Shown here piece by piece: positions 26,275 to 34,507 of a DNA stretch of 64,000 bases. Numbering within the stretch: position 1 is the first letter of the stretch; each line of letters begins with the position of its first letter. The notes under the pieces are model-generated. The model was not told where the DNA came from. It ran no database searches and was given only the letters and a program-made list of their open reading frames with translations. The translations under genes were made by a program, and so were the position numbers. The DNA comes from Herbaspirillum aquaticum (lineage in GTDB: Bacteria; Pseudomonadota; Gammaproteobacteria; Burkholderiales; Burkholderiaceae_D). The stretch covers positions 124,001 to 188,000 of the forward strand of contig NZ_NJGV01000006.1 in the NCBI RefSeq assembly GCF_002213425.1, given 5' to 3'.

Positions 26275-26587
26275 TTGAAATGGCACGAAGTGCTGCTAAA
26301 GTGCGGGCTTTGCTGAATCGGCACCGTGCATTTGCCGTCCCGGCAATCGAGTTTCGCAGAGAAGTTTTTCTAGTGAGTTGTTGATGTACTTGCCTTGGCG
26401 GCGACCCTTCCGACACATCGGTCCGGGCGTGGCGAGGCAGCACCGAATACAAAGCGGGTGGTGCATAACAAACGGTATCGATACCGGGAAACTGAGGAGA
26501 CGTGCATTCGATTGAAACCGTTCAAACGGTCGGGAATGCATCTGGAGTATTTTGAAGGCGCATCCGCGGATGCGCCTTTTTTCTTTG
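26275..26587 (+). ncRNA. Candidate orphan small transcript with promoter and terminator
   Basis: A sigma-70-like promoter, TTGAAA (26275-26280), 16 bp, TAAAGT (26297-26302), is followed about 275 bp later by a strong terminator. GGCGCATCC-GC-GGATGCGCC type pairing occurs at 26557-26576, with TTTTTT next. No convincing gene lies between. The interval carries a perfect CGGTATCGATACCG palindrome (26473-26486) and ACCGTT-CA-AACGGT (26517-26530). Small frames exist: 43 codons from ATG 26384, and 17 codons from GTG 26502, which stops at 26555 directly before the terminator stem and has AGGAG close by. It could be a small RNA or a short-peptide gene. Confidence 0.45.
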
Positions 26588-26608
26588 TGCTGCGCGGTGG
26601 TGATGGCA

Positions 26609-26627
26609 CGTATAAATCGTTTATACG
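26609..26627. repeat. AT-rich perfect palindrome
   Basis: CGTATAAA-TCG-TTTATACG lies between the terminator and the end of the VOC gene and is followed by a T-rich run. It may end transcription on the plus strand or serve as a protein site. Confidence 0.4.
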
Positions 26628-26658
26628 GTTTATATTTTTTAGCTCCGGCATGAAGCTG

Positions 26659-27309
26659 TCAGCCCAGCACACGCTCCCCGTGTGGCGTGGACACCACAGC
26701 GTGCAGGCTTGCCTGCTTTCCTTCCTTCAAGACAATCCGCGCATCGGCCAGCCCGATGGCCTTCCATGCGACCTGCAGTTCCTGTGCGGCGGGATGTTCC
26801 AGGATCAATTGCTGCAAACGGCATCCCCGGTCGGGCAGGGCACTGGCCGGGTGCGGCTGGCTGAGCCACTGGATCAGGGACGGCATCACGCCTTCGCAGG
26901 CCAGCGCCCCATCGGTGGCGATGGTGATGAGCCAGTCCAGCGCACCCCGGCTCATGGGTTCGATCACGCCCGGTGAAACGGGGCTGGCCGCCACCGCGGC
27001 GGCGATATCGCTGGTGCGCGCCACCCAGTGCGCCAGGCGCGGGGCGGCATCCTTGCCCAGTTGATCCATGCCGAACCAGCGCGGCCGCTCGGGCGCATCG
27101 GCGTTGGGGTCGATGGTGATGACTTCCAGGTAGAAAGCTTCGCCCAGCGAGAGCAGCGCATTGTGTGTTCCCAGCCGCACATGCTGGCCGCCGATGCGGG
27201 GCGCCATGGAAACGCCCAGGCACTGCTCTACCCAGACCATGCCGGATTTGAGCGTGGGGGCGGTGATGACGAGGTGGTCGGGTTCGGTGTGCAAGGGGGC
27301 GGTGCTCAT
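26659..27309 (-). CDS. VOC superfamily (glyoxalase-like domain) protein
   Basis: A 216-aa soluble protein of the glyoxalase-like family (the PF13468 type by pattern). It has an N-terminal strand with a metal-type His (DHLVITAPTLKSGMVWVEQ in parts), a central GTHNALLSLG, and Glu in YLEVITIDP. It then repeats the fold to the C-terminus. The reaction is unknown for most of this family. It is transcribed alone, divergently from ogt. Confidence 0.85.
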   Translation of the reverse strand: MSTAPLHTEPDHLVITAPTLKSGMVWVEQCLGVSMAPRIGGQHVRLGTHNALLSLGEAFYLEVITIDPNADAPERPRWFGMDQLGKDAAPRLAHWVARTSDIAAAVAASPVSPGVIEPMSRGALDWLITIATDGALACEGVMPSLIQWLSQPHPASALPDRGCRLQQLILEHPAAQELQVAWKAIGLADARIVLKEGKQASLHAVVSTPHGERVLG

Positions 27310-27382
27310 GGGGTCTCCATCAAGTTTTGCCTGATGGTATCAAGCCCGCGCGCGAATTGCTTACAATAGCTGCCCCAGGTCC

Positions 27383-27901
27383 ATGCCACGGCTCCCGATG
27401 ACCCCAGCAGATTCTCCATTGACCGCCCTGTTCTCCGCCGTAGTGCATACGCCCTTCGGCGGCATGGGCGTGCGTACCCGGGCCGGAGCCCTGGTCGAGA
27501 TGGTCTACCTGCCACCGCACTACGCCGAGAAGGACGCTGCCGATGCCGTGGCCGCGCAGGCGGTCCAGCAGATCACGCGTTACCTGGCCGATCCGGCTTT
27601 TCGTTTCGCATTGCCATTGTTGAGCGTGGGCAGTGTCTTCCAGCAGCGTGTCTGGCAAGCCATTGCCGGGATCCCCTGCGGTCAGGTGCTGACCTATGGG
27701 CAGGTCGCCAAGCGCATCCAGTCCGCACCGCGCGCGGTCGGGCAGGCTTGCGGGGCCAACTGGTATCCGCTGGTGATCCCCTGTCATCGGGTGACGGCAG
27801 CGGGCGGGCTGGGCGGCTTCTCGCATCATGACGACGAGGACGGCTTCCACCTGGAGGTCAAGCGCTGGCTGCTGCGCCACGAGGGCGTGGCCGGATACTG
27901 A
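27383..27901 (+). CDS. ogt: Methylated-DNA--protein-cysteine methyltransferase
   Basis: A suicide repair enzyme that takes the alkyl group from O6-alkylguanine onto its own cysteine. The 172-aa protein has the active site IPCHRVTAAGG, the DNA-reading helix GQVLTYGQVAKRI and the Arg-finger region (APRAVGQACGANWYP). There is no Ada N-terminal domain. In-frame ATGs lie at 27383 and 27398. It is 9 bp before xerD, which suggests one transcript. Confidence 0.94.
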   Translation: MPRLPMTPADSPLTALFSAVVHTPFGGMGVRTRAGALVEMVYLPPHYAEKDAADAVAAQAVQQITRYLADPAFRFALPLLSVGSVFQQRVWQAIAGIPCGQVLTYGQVAKRIQSAPRAVGQACGANWYPLVIPCHRVTAAGGLGGFSHHDDEDGFHLEVKRWLLRHEGVAGY

Positions 27902-27910
27902 AGAAGACGC

Positions 27911-28834
27911 ATGGGACGCACCACACCAAAGATCGAAGCCCCCTCTGTGAGCCGTGAGGCCATCGACGAATTCTGCGACAGCCTGTGGCTGGAAGATGGC
28001 CTGTCCAAAAATACGCTGGAAGCCTACCGGCGCGACATGACCCTGTACGCCCACTGGCTCTACCAGGAGCGCGCCAAGGCGCTCTACGAGACGCAAGCCG
28101 AAGACCTCAACGCCTACTTCGCGGCGCGCCACGATGAGACCAAGCCCAGTTCCTCCAATCGCCGCCTGGCGGTGTTGAAACGCTTCTTCCAGCTGGCGCT
28201 GCGCCAACATCATGTGGCCGCCGATCCCTGCCTGAAGCTGCGCTCGGCACGGCAGCCGCAGCGCCTGCCCAAGACCATGTCGGAGGGCCAGGTGGAAGCG
28301 CTGCTGGCTGCGCCCGATGTCTCCACGCCGCTGGGCCTGCGCGACCGCGCCATGATCGAGCTGATGTATGCCAGCGGCTTGCGGGTCTCGGAACTGGTGA
28401 CCCTGAAGAGCATCGAGGTCGGCATGAACGAAGGCGTGCTGCGTGTGACCGGCAAGGGCAGCAAGACGCGCCTGGTGCCGTTCGGCGAGGAAGCCGGTGC
28501 GTGGATGGCGCGTTACCTCGCCGATGCGCGCAGCCAGATCCTGCAGGGGCAGATCGATGATGCGCTCTTCGTCACCGCGCGCGGCGGGCCGATGACGCGC
28601 CAGATGTTCTGGACCCTCATCAAGAAATACGCGCTGCAGGCCGGTATTACCGTGCGCCTGTCGCCGCACACGCTGCGCCATGCCTTTGCCACGCACCTGC
28701 TCAACCATGGAGCCGACCTGCGGGTGGTGCAGCTGCTGCTGGGCCATGCCGACATTTCCACGACCCAGATCTATACCCATGTGGCGCGCGAACGCTTGAA
28801 GCAACTGCATGCCGCACATCACCCCCGCGGCTGA
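27911..28834 (+). CDS. xerD: Site-specific tyrosine recombinase XerD
   Basis: XerD acts with XerC at dif to resolve chromosome dimers. The 307-aa protein has the SAM-like N-terminal core-binding domain (FCDSLWLEDGLSKNTLEAYRRD in parts) and the catalytic domain: Arg in YASGLRVSEL, Lys in GKGSKTRLVP, HTLRHAFATHLLNHGADLR, LGHADISTTQIYTHV with the nucleophilic Tyr. The length is exactly that of XerD. It forms a run with ogt, ybaK and plsY. Confidence 0.96.
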   Translation: MGRTTPKIEAPSVSREAIDEFCDSLWLEDGLSKNTLEAYRRDMTLYAHWLYQERAKALYETQAEDLNAYFAARHDETKPSSSNRRLAVLKRFFQLALRQHHVAADPCLKLRSARQPQRLPKTMSEGQVEALLAAPDVSTPLGLRDRAMIELMYASGLRVSELVTLKSIEVGMNEGVLRVTGKGSKTRLVPFGEEAGAWMARYLADARSQILQGQIDDALFVTARGGPMTRQMFWTLIKKYALQAGITVRLSPHTLRHAFATHLLNHGADLRVVQLLLGHADISTTQIYTHVARERLKQLHAAHHPRG

Positions 28835-28910
28835 TCTTGCGGCATAATGTGCGCCCATGACGGCCCGGCCGGCCTGTGTGGCCGTTCGGTGTGCTTCCAG
28901 GAAGAGTCCG

Positions 28911-29411
28911 ATGAGCGCCAAGAAAGAACACATCTCCGAAACCCCGGCCACACAATTCCTGCGCAAGCAGGGCGTGGCTTTCACCGAGCATCCCTACGCC
29001 TACGAGGAGCACGGCGGCACCTCGGTGTCCTCGCGCGAACTGGGCGTGGAGGAGCATGTGGTCATCAAGACCCTGGTGATGCAGGATGAGGCCGCCAAGC
29101 CGCTGCTGGTACTCATGCATGGCGACTGCAAGGTCTCCACCAAGAATCTGGCGCGCCAGATCGGCTGCAAGTCGGTCGAGCCGTGCAAGCCGGAAGTGGC
29201 CAACCGCCACTCGGGCTTCCTGATCGGCGGTACCTCGCCCTTCGGCACGCGCAAGACCATGCCGGTCTATGTGGAGTCGACCATTCTCGAACTGGACAAG
29301 ATTTACATCAACGGCGGACGGCGCGGTTTCCTGATCGGCATCGATCCGGCCGTGATCCTGAAAGTGTTGCCGGCCAAGGCGGTGCAGTGTGCGCTGGCCG
29401 ATGCAGCATGA
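28911..29411 (+). CDS. ybaK: Cys-tRNA(Pro)/aminoacyl-tRNA deacylase YbaK
   Basis: A free-standing editing enzyme that hydrolyses misacylated Cys-tRNA(Pro). The 166-aa protein has the YbaK fold: VVIKTLVMQDE with the catalytic-site Lys, KVSTKNLARQIG, GYLIGGTSPFGT-like GFLIGGTSPFGTRKTMPVY, and NGGRRGFLIGIDP. The ATG at 28911 with AGGAAGAG is preferred over 28857. Confidence 0.95.
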   Translation: MSAKKEHISETPATQFLRKQGVAFTEHPYAYEEHGGTSVSSRELGVEEHVVIKTLVMQDEAAKPLLVLMHGDCKVSTKNLARQIGCKSVEPCKPEVANRHSGFLIGGTSPFGTRKTMPVYVESTILELDKIYINGGRRGFLIGIDPAVILKVLPAKAVQCALADAA

Positions 29412-29506
29412 GCGGTTGCGCTCAAACTTGACCCAACTTGACGCGCGCCAACGCTGCTCCCCGATAACAGAGACAACAGAAAGCAACAAGCAGAAAGCCC
29501 CACTTC

Positions 29507-30124
29507 ATGTACAACATCCTCTTTGCCATCGCGGCCTACCTGATCGGTTCACTGTCCTTTGCGGTGCTGGTGTCCAAGCTGTTCGGCCTGTCCGATCCGC
29601 GCACCTATGGTTCCAAGAATCCGGGCGCGACCAATGTCCTGCGCAGCGGCAACAAGAAGGCTGCGGCCCTCACCTTGGTGGGTGATGGCTTCAAGGGCTG
29701 GCTGGCGGTGTGGCTGGCGCAGAAGTTCGGTCCGCACTATGGCGTGGACGATACCGGCATCGCGCTGGTGACGCTGGCCGTCTTCCTGGGCCACCTGTGG
29801 CCGGTGTTCTTCCGCTTTGTCGGCGGTAAAGGTGTGGCTACTGCGCTGGGCATCCTGCTGGCGCTGGATCCGTGGCTGGGCCTGGCGACGCTGGCGACCT
29901 GGCTGGCGGTGGCTTTCGCTTTCCGCTACTCCTCGCTGGCAGCGCTGGTGGCAGCACTGTTTGCGCCGTTCTATTACGGCCTGCTGTTCGGGACCACCGA
30001 TGGCATCCTGCTGGCCGTGGTCGCCATGGCAGCCCTGCTGATCTATCGCCATCGCAAGAACATCGGCAACCTGCTGGCGGGCAAGGAAAGCCGGATTGGC
30101 GACAAGAAGAAGGCGGCCAAGTAA
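29507..30124 (+). CDS. plsY: Glycerol-3-phosphate acyltransferase PlsY
   Basis: An inner-membrane enzyme that acylates glycerol-3-phosphate from acyl-phosphate, the first step of phospholipid synthesis. The 205-aa protein has about five helices and the three conserved motifs: SYLIGS-like [23 protein letters not shown], and [18 protein letters not shown]. It is the last gene of the ogt-xerD-ybaK-plsY run and is followed by a strong terminator. Confidence 0.96.
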   Translation: MYNILFAIAAYLIGSLSFAVLVSKLFGLSDPRTYGSKNPGATNVLRSGNKKAAALTLVGDGFKGWLAVWLAQKFGPHYGVDDTGIALVTLAVFLGHLWPVFFRFVGGKGVATALGILLALDPWLGLATLATWLAVAFAFRYSSLAALVAALFAPFYYGLLFGTTDGILLAVVAMAALLIYRHRKNIGNLLAGKESRIGDKKKAAK

Positions 30125-30147
30125 GTCAGCCGACTGGGACGAAAAGA

Positions 30148-30176
30148 AGGGCCGCAATTGCATTGCGGCCCTTTTT
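30148..30176 (+). terminator. Rho-independent terminator after plsY
   Basis: AGGGCCGCAAT (30148-30158), loop TGC, ATTGCGGCCCT (30162-30172), followed by TTTT. Confidence 0.9.
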
Positions 30177-30257
30177 AAATTGTATAAATATTTTCCAGAT
30201 TGGGACGATTGATGTGAGTTTGAACTATTCCAAAATTAGAGGATATAGGAGCCGATC

Positions 30258-30563
30258 ATGTACAAAAATGGAATGCGCCCGGTTCATCCCGGCGAAGTAT
30301 TGCTTGACGATTACATCAAGCCCATGGGCGTCAGCGTGCGTGCCGTGGCACTGGCATTGCATGTGCCGTATTCGCGCCTTAGCGAGATCATCAAAGGCCA
30401 GCGCGGCGTGAGCGCCGATACCGCTTTGCGTCTGGAGCGCTACTTTGGCAGCGAAGCGCAAGGCTGGCTGAATCTGCAGACGGCCTACGACCTGCGCATG
30501 GCGCAAATTTCAGAGGGGAAGGCCATCGCCCGGGCGATTACGCCGCTGGCCGCTTTCGCTTGA
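30258..30563 (+). CDS. HigA-like XRE antitoxin, no toxin partner seen
   Basis: A 101-aa HTH protein of the HigA type. The signature is MRPVHPGEVLLDDYIKPMG, then an XRE helix-turn-helix (about residues 22-75) with SRLSEIIKGQRGVSADTALRL and the C-terminal WLNLQTAYDLR. AGGAG lies before the ATG. In ordinary higBA loci a HigB toxin gene precedes the antitoxin, but here the plsY terminator ends only 80 bp upstream and no HigB frame exists on either side. It may be a solitary regulator left by toxin loss. The upstream 30177-30257 stretch is notably AT-rich. Confidence 0.9.
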   Translation: MYKNGMRPVHPGEVLLDDYIKPMGVSVRAVALALHVPYSRLSEIIKGQRGVSADTALRLERYFGSEAQGWLNLQTAYDLRMAQISEGKAIARAITPLAAFA

Positions 30564-30620
30564 GGTTGGAGAAGTCAGTCGGGAGCCTCGCTCGTGCGAG
30601 CGCTCCTCAAGTTGCACCGA

Positions 30621-31667
30621 TCAGGCGGGCAGGGCTGCCTGCGGCGGCCGCAACTCATCCAGCGGCCAGCGCGGACGCACGCCAAAACCATATTCCTTGC
30701 GTGCCGCACCGGGTTCCTCACGCAGGCGCATGGCACCGGCAAAAGCGATCATGGCACCGTTGTCGGTGCAGAATTGCAGTTCCGGGTAGAACACTTCATA
30801 ACGCCGCTTGGCCGCTGCAGCATTGAGGGCTGCGCGCAGCTGCGCATTGGCACCGACGCCGCCGGCGATGACCAGGCGCTTCAGGTTGGTCTGTTTCAGG
30901 GCCGTCATGCACTTGGCCACCAATACATCCACGATGGCATCGACGAAACCGCGCGCGATGTTGGCCTTGTCCTGTTCGCAGATATTGGCGCTGTGCTGCT
31001 TGACCACGGTCAGCACCGCCGTCTTCAATCCCGAGAAACTGAAATCCAGGTTCTTTGAGTGCAGCATCGGACGCGGCAACTGATAGGCGGCCGGATCGCC
31101 GAACTCGGCCAGGCGCGAGATCGCAGGTCCACCCGGATAGCCCAGTCCCAGCAGCTTGGCCGACTTGTCGAAGGCTTCCCCGGCGGCATCGTCCAGCGTC
31201 TCGCCCAGCAGTTCATAGCGGCCCACGCCATCGACCCGCATCAGTTGCGTATGCCCGCCCGAGACCAGGAGGGCGATGAAGGGAAAGCGCGGCGGCTTGC
31301 TCGCCAGCAGCGGCGAGAGCAGGTGGCCCTCCAGGTGGTGGATGCCCAGCACCGGCTTGTCCAGCGCCAGGCCCAGTCCGCAGGCCACTGACGCGCCGAC
31401 CAGCAGCGCCCCGGCCAGACCCGGTCCTTGCGTGTAGGCGATGGCGTCGATGTCGGCGGCTTGCACCTGCGCATCGGCCAGGGTTTGTTGCAGCAGCGGA
31501 ATGGCGCGGCGAATGTGGTCGCGCGAGGCCAGCTCGGGGACTACGCCGCCATATTCCTGGTGCATGGCAATCTGCGAATGCAGGGCATGCGCCAGCAGGC
31601 CGCGCTCGGTGTCATACAGAGCAAGGCCGGTTTCGTCACAGGAAGATTCGACGCCGAGAACTAACAT
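30621..31667 (-). CDS. tsaD: tRNA N6-adenosine threonylcarbamoyltransferase TsaD
   Basis: TsaD is the catalytic subunit of t6A37 formation. The 348-aa protein of the ASKHA fold has the [12 protein letters not shown] opening, metal histidines in [19 protein letters not shown], then [12 protein letters not shown], and VSGGHTQL and the conserved [10 protein letters not shown]. The start at 31667 gives the standard N-terminus; the frame open to 31730 is not used. It is divergent from ybiB and convergent with the HigA-like gene. Confidence 0.96.
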   Translation of the reverse strand: MLVLGVESSCDETGLALYDTERGLLAHALHSQIAMHQEYGGVVPELASRDHIRRAIPLLQQTLADAQVQAADIDAIAYTQGPGLAGALLVGASVACGLGLALDKPVLGIHHLEGHLLSPLLASKPPRFPFIALLVSGGHTQLMRVDGVGRYELLGETLDDAAGEAFDKSAKLLGLGYPGGPAISRLAEFGDPAAYQLPRPMLHSKNLDFSFSGLKTAVLTVVKQHSANICEQDKANIARGFVDAIVDVLVAKCMTALKQTNLKRLVIAGGVGANAQLRAALNAAAAKRRYEVFYPELQFCTDNGAMIAFAGAMRLREEPGAARKEYGFGVRPRWPLDELRPPQAALPA

Positions 31668-31798
31668 GGGGATGGACTCAATGAAGCTGCCGCCAAATAG
31701 CCCAAACAGGCCGCGCGGCAAAGGCGCCATTGTAACGGAAAGCCATCCGGCAAGCGCCCCGGCTGCGGCATGCGGCGGTTTTGGTGTACCCTTCGGCC

Positions 31799-32818
31799 AT
31801 GCAAAACGATGCCCACATTCCTGCTCCGGCTGCGGCCGTCGAGCCTGCCTCCAGCGCTGCCGTCGTCACAGCGGCTCCCTTCGCTGCCGCCCGTTTCATC
31901 AAGGAAATCGGACGCGGCAAGGACGGTGCCCGCAGCCTGTCGCGCGAAGATGCGCAACTGATGTATGCGGCCATGCTCGATGGCCGCGTGAGTGATCTGG
32001 AACTCGGCGGCATCCTGCTGGCCATGCGCATCAAGGGCGAGTCGGTCGAGGAGATCGCCGGCTTCCTGGCAGCGGCCGAGGCCTCCTTCACGCCCCTGCA
32101 TGCGCCGGCCGGTCCCTATGCGCCGGTGGTGCTGCCCAGCTACAACGGCTCGCGCAAGATGGCCAACCTGACGCCGCTGCTGTGCATGCTGCTGGTCCGC
32201 CGCGGCGTGCCGGTGCTCATGCACGGTGTCACCCACGATCCCCAGCGCGTCACCAGCGCCGAGATATTCAGTGCACTGGGCGTGGCCCATGCCGGGTCGG
32301 CAGCGCAGGCCGAGGCACTGATGGCGGCCGGCCAGCCGGCCTTCATTCCCATCGCCGCACTGGCACCCGCCATCGCCCGCCTGCTGGGCATGCGGGCGAT
32401 CCTGGGGGTACGCAGTTCCACCCACACCCTGGTCAAGATCATGCAGCCGTTTGCGCAGCCGGCACTGCGTCTGACGTCGTACACCCATCCCGAATACCTG
32501 GAGATGCTGACCGACTACTTCAGTCACGCCGCCCCCCATGATCGCGGTGACGCCTTCCTCATGCGCGGCACCGAAGGGGAGACCGTGGCCAACGCGCGGC
32601 GCGCCCAGCGCATCGACTGGTTCAGCCGCGGCACGCGCACCGTGCTGGTCGAAAAGCAAAGCGTGGCCGAAGACTTGCCCGACCTGCCCGAGGGCCACGA
32701 TGCCCGCGCTACCGCGGCCTGGATCAATGAGGTGCTGGACGGTCGCCGTCCGGTGCCGCAAGCCATCGCGGAGCAGGTCGACCACTGCGTGGCCGTCGCT
32801 GCACGCGTGGGCCGCTGA
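31799..32818 (+). CDS. ybiB: YbiB family DNA-binding protein (TrpD2-like)
   Basis: A 339-aa member of the glycosyltransferase family 3 / anthranilate phosphoribosyltransferase fold. In E. coli YbiB binds nucleic acids without sequence preference and is LexA-controlled. The features are the N-terminal helical domain ([31 protein letters not shown] in parts) and the [24 protein letters not shown] and [10 protein letters not shown] segments. Catalytic loops of TrpD (the GTGGD and KHGN types) are absent. ATG 31799 is preferred to the upstream GTG-type start at 31781. No clear LexA box is visible. Confidence 0.88.
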   Translation: MQNDAHIPAPAAAVEPASSAAVVTAAPFAAARFIKEIGRGKDGARSLSREDAQLMYAAMLDGRVSDLELGGILLAMRIKGESVEEIAGFLAAAEASFTPLHAPAGPYAPVVLPSYNGSRKMANLTPLLCMLLVRRGVPVLMHGVTHDPQRVTSAEIFSALGVAHAGSAAQAEALMAAGQPAFIPIAALAPAIARLLGMRAILGVRSSTHTLVKIMQPFAQPALRLTSYTHPEYLEMLTDYFSHAAPHDRGDAFLMRGTEGETVANARRAQRIDWFSRGTRTVLVEKQSVAEDLPDLPEGHDARATAAWINEVLDGRRPVPQAIAEQVDHCVAVAARVGR

Positions 32819-32850
32819 TGGCCTGCTGCGTGGATGATTTGCTACAGTTG

Positions 32851-32867
32851 TTCCCGCCAAGCGGGAA
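32851..32867. repeat. TTCCCGC-CAA-GCGGGAA palindrome
   Basis: Perfect 7-bp arms downstream of ybiB. The same arms with a different 3-bp loop occur at 22999-23015. The interval to 33055 holds no other feature I can support. Confidence 0.45.
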
Positions 32868-33055
32868 GCTGACAGGCTCACAGGCTGCGTGCGCGCGGCA
32901 GCCAGCCCTCGTGCCGGTTCGCACGCACTTGGTGATGTGAGCAGAAATCGAAGGAAGCAAGATCCCAGGGGGGAGCGGGATCGTGATTCTGGAGGGAGAA
33001 AATCCCGGGGAATTCGCTGCAGCGGATCACGCAGCCAGCATGGCGGGAGCGTGTC

Positions 33056-33514
33056 TCAGGTGCGCGTACGGCGACGGGTGGTGGTAGCGGTCTTGGCCGC
33101 AGCGGGAGCTTTCTCGGCGGCTTGGGCAGCGACCTGGGAGAAGGCGAAGATCACTTCCTTGACGATCTTGCGCTGGGGGGCGGGCAGGTTGATGAAAGCT
33201 TCGAAGGCTTCGCGCTCGCGGTAGCCGATGGCTTCTTCCCAGCGGGCGCGGCGCTTGTCGATGCGCTTGCCGATCTCTTCGCCGAAGCGCAGGTGCTGCG
33301 GAGTGACGATGAGCCATTCGGCCAGCGTTTCCAGCTTGTCCTGCTTGGGCATGGATTCGCCCAGCAGCCAGCGGCGAACGCCATGCAAGGTCATCGGCTT
33401 GCCCCAGTAACGCAGATTGAATTCCCGTTCCAGAACGGCGGGCTTGGGTTCGTATCCAGCTTTTTCCATCGCTGCGCGCAGGCGCTTTGCGAATTTTTGA
33501 TTGGCGGTTTCCAT
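33056..33514 (-). CDS. HTH DNA-binding protein with basic Ala/Lys/Arg tail
   Basis: A 152-aa protein. Residues about 5-75 look like a lambda-repressor-type HTH (AKRLRAAMEKAGYEPKPAVLE, then TLHGVRRWLLGESMPKQDKL). A central helical stretch follows, and the last 25 residues are AEKAPAAAKTATTTRRRTRT-like, resembling a histone H1-type DNA-coating tail. Similar short regulators are widespread in Burkholderiales but uncharacterised. The ribosome-binding site is weak. It is convergent with ybiB. Upstream, 33515-34507 holds no supportable gene apart from the leader of the next one; a TAGAAT at 34008-34013 may be a -10. Confidence 0.75.
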   Translation of the reverse strand: METANQKFAKRLRAAMEKAGYEPKPAVLEREFNLRYWGKPMTLHGVRRWLLGESMPKQDKLETLAEWLIVTPQHLRFGEEIGKRIDKRRARWEEAIGYREREAFEAFINLPAPQRKIVKEVIFAFSQVAAQAAEKAPAAAKTATTTRRRTRT

Positions 33515-34507
33515 GATTTCGAAGGTACTTTGAGGTAGCGCTTTCCGGGGTACGTTTGTCTCTGAGGTGAGTTACGCAGCAAACGTGATTTATGCTCACT
33601 GGTCGGAAATGGCCCGCCATCGCGCTTTGGGCGCACCATGCACCAGCTCGCCGAACCCATGTCGGCGGGCAGTTCCATCGGGTGGGAAAGCGTTCACGTG
33701 CAGGTCTCCAGTGCGTTCCCTGGCCCCGGGTTTGGCTGCATCCGGCCCATGGATGGGTGCGCAGATGTCAGGTCATCAGGCCAGTTCGAGTACGTCGTCC
33801 GGGAGGGGGGGGATATCTGGAAACCGGTGGCTCCATCGCTGGCAAAGAGCAAGGAGAGTCCGGTCTTGTGATGCCTGCATTGTCGGTCCAGATGCCTTTC
33901 GTGTGCGTGCCCGGCCGACAATTATTTAAGGCTTGTGTCCGCAGCGAGACAACGAGACACGGCGTTCCAGCATTGGCGCGCCGCAGTATTTCCGGCCCGA
34001 AGCGCGCTAGAATAGCGGGACATCGAAAGGGGCACCGGTCTTCCGGTGGATGAATAGCCGATATGTTTCCCGTCCCATGAGGATGGAAATTAGTTAGAGA
34101 ATTGGCACCTGCCTTTTCAGGGGCATCACCGACCCGGATCTTGCCGGGCAGTCACACAAGCAGCACGCTGGTTGAATCAAATCGAACAAATCAAAGAAGT
34201 CAGCAGCATCCCTGTGGTACGTTTTGGTTACGTAACTTTTTGAGGTTCCTGGAATGGCGCCGGTGTGCGTCGTGACTGCGGCATGGATTTTTGCCGGGTG
34301 CGATGTGCCGGCCTCCGTTCCAGGATGGAACGCGGCGACCCGTTGCCATGCAACGGCGATCGACTGACGTCCTGCGGCCCGCTGCGCCACGTTGCCAGCG
34401 CGCAAGCTGCCAGGACGGAACGGCCGCGATACCGAGCAGGCGTCCATTCCTGCGGGCTCCCAGCGATCGCCCGCGAGGAAGGTGCGCACCCGAGCCCAGG
34501 TTCGACA

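Noticed and set aside
26395-26976. 193-codon frame overlapping the terminator and VOC gene
   Set aside because: It crosses a strong terminator and is antisense to the VOC gene.
30125-30257. HigB toxin remnant
   Set aside because: Stops in all frames and no recognisable HigB sequence.
33592-34053. 153-codon frame between the HTH gene and the GGDEF-EAL gene
   Set aside because: No ribosome-binding site, Arg/Gly/Pro-rich translation, and no similarity I recognise.
34020-34500. Cyclic-di-GMP riboswitch before the GGDEF-EAL gene
   Set aside because: The long leader is suggestive, but I could not find the conserved GEMM core bases.
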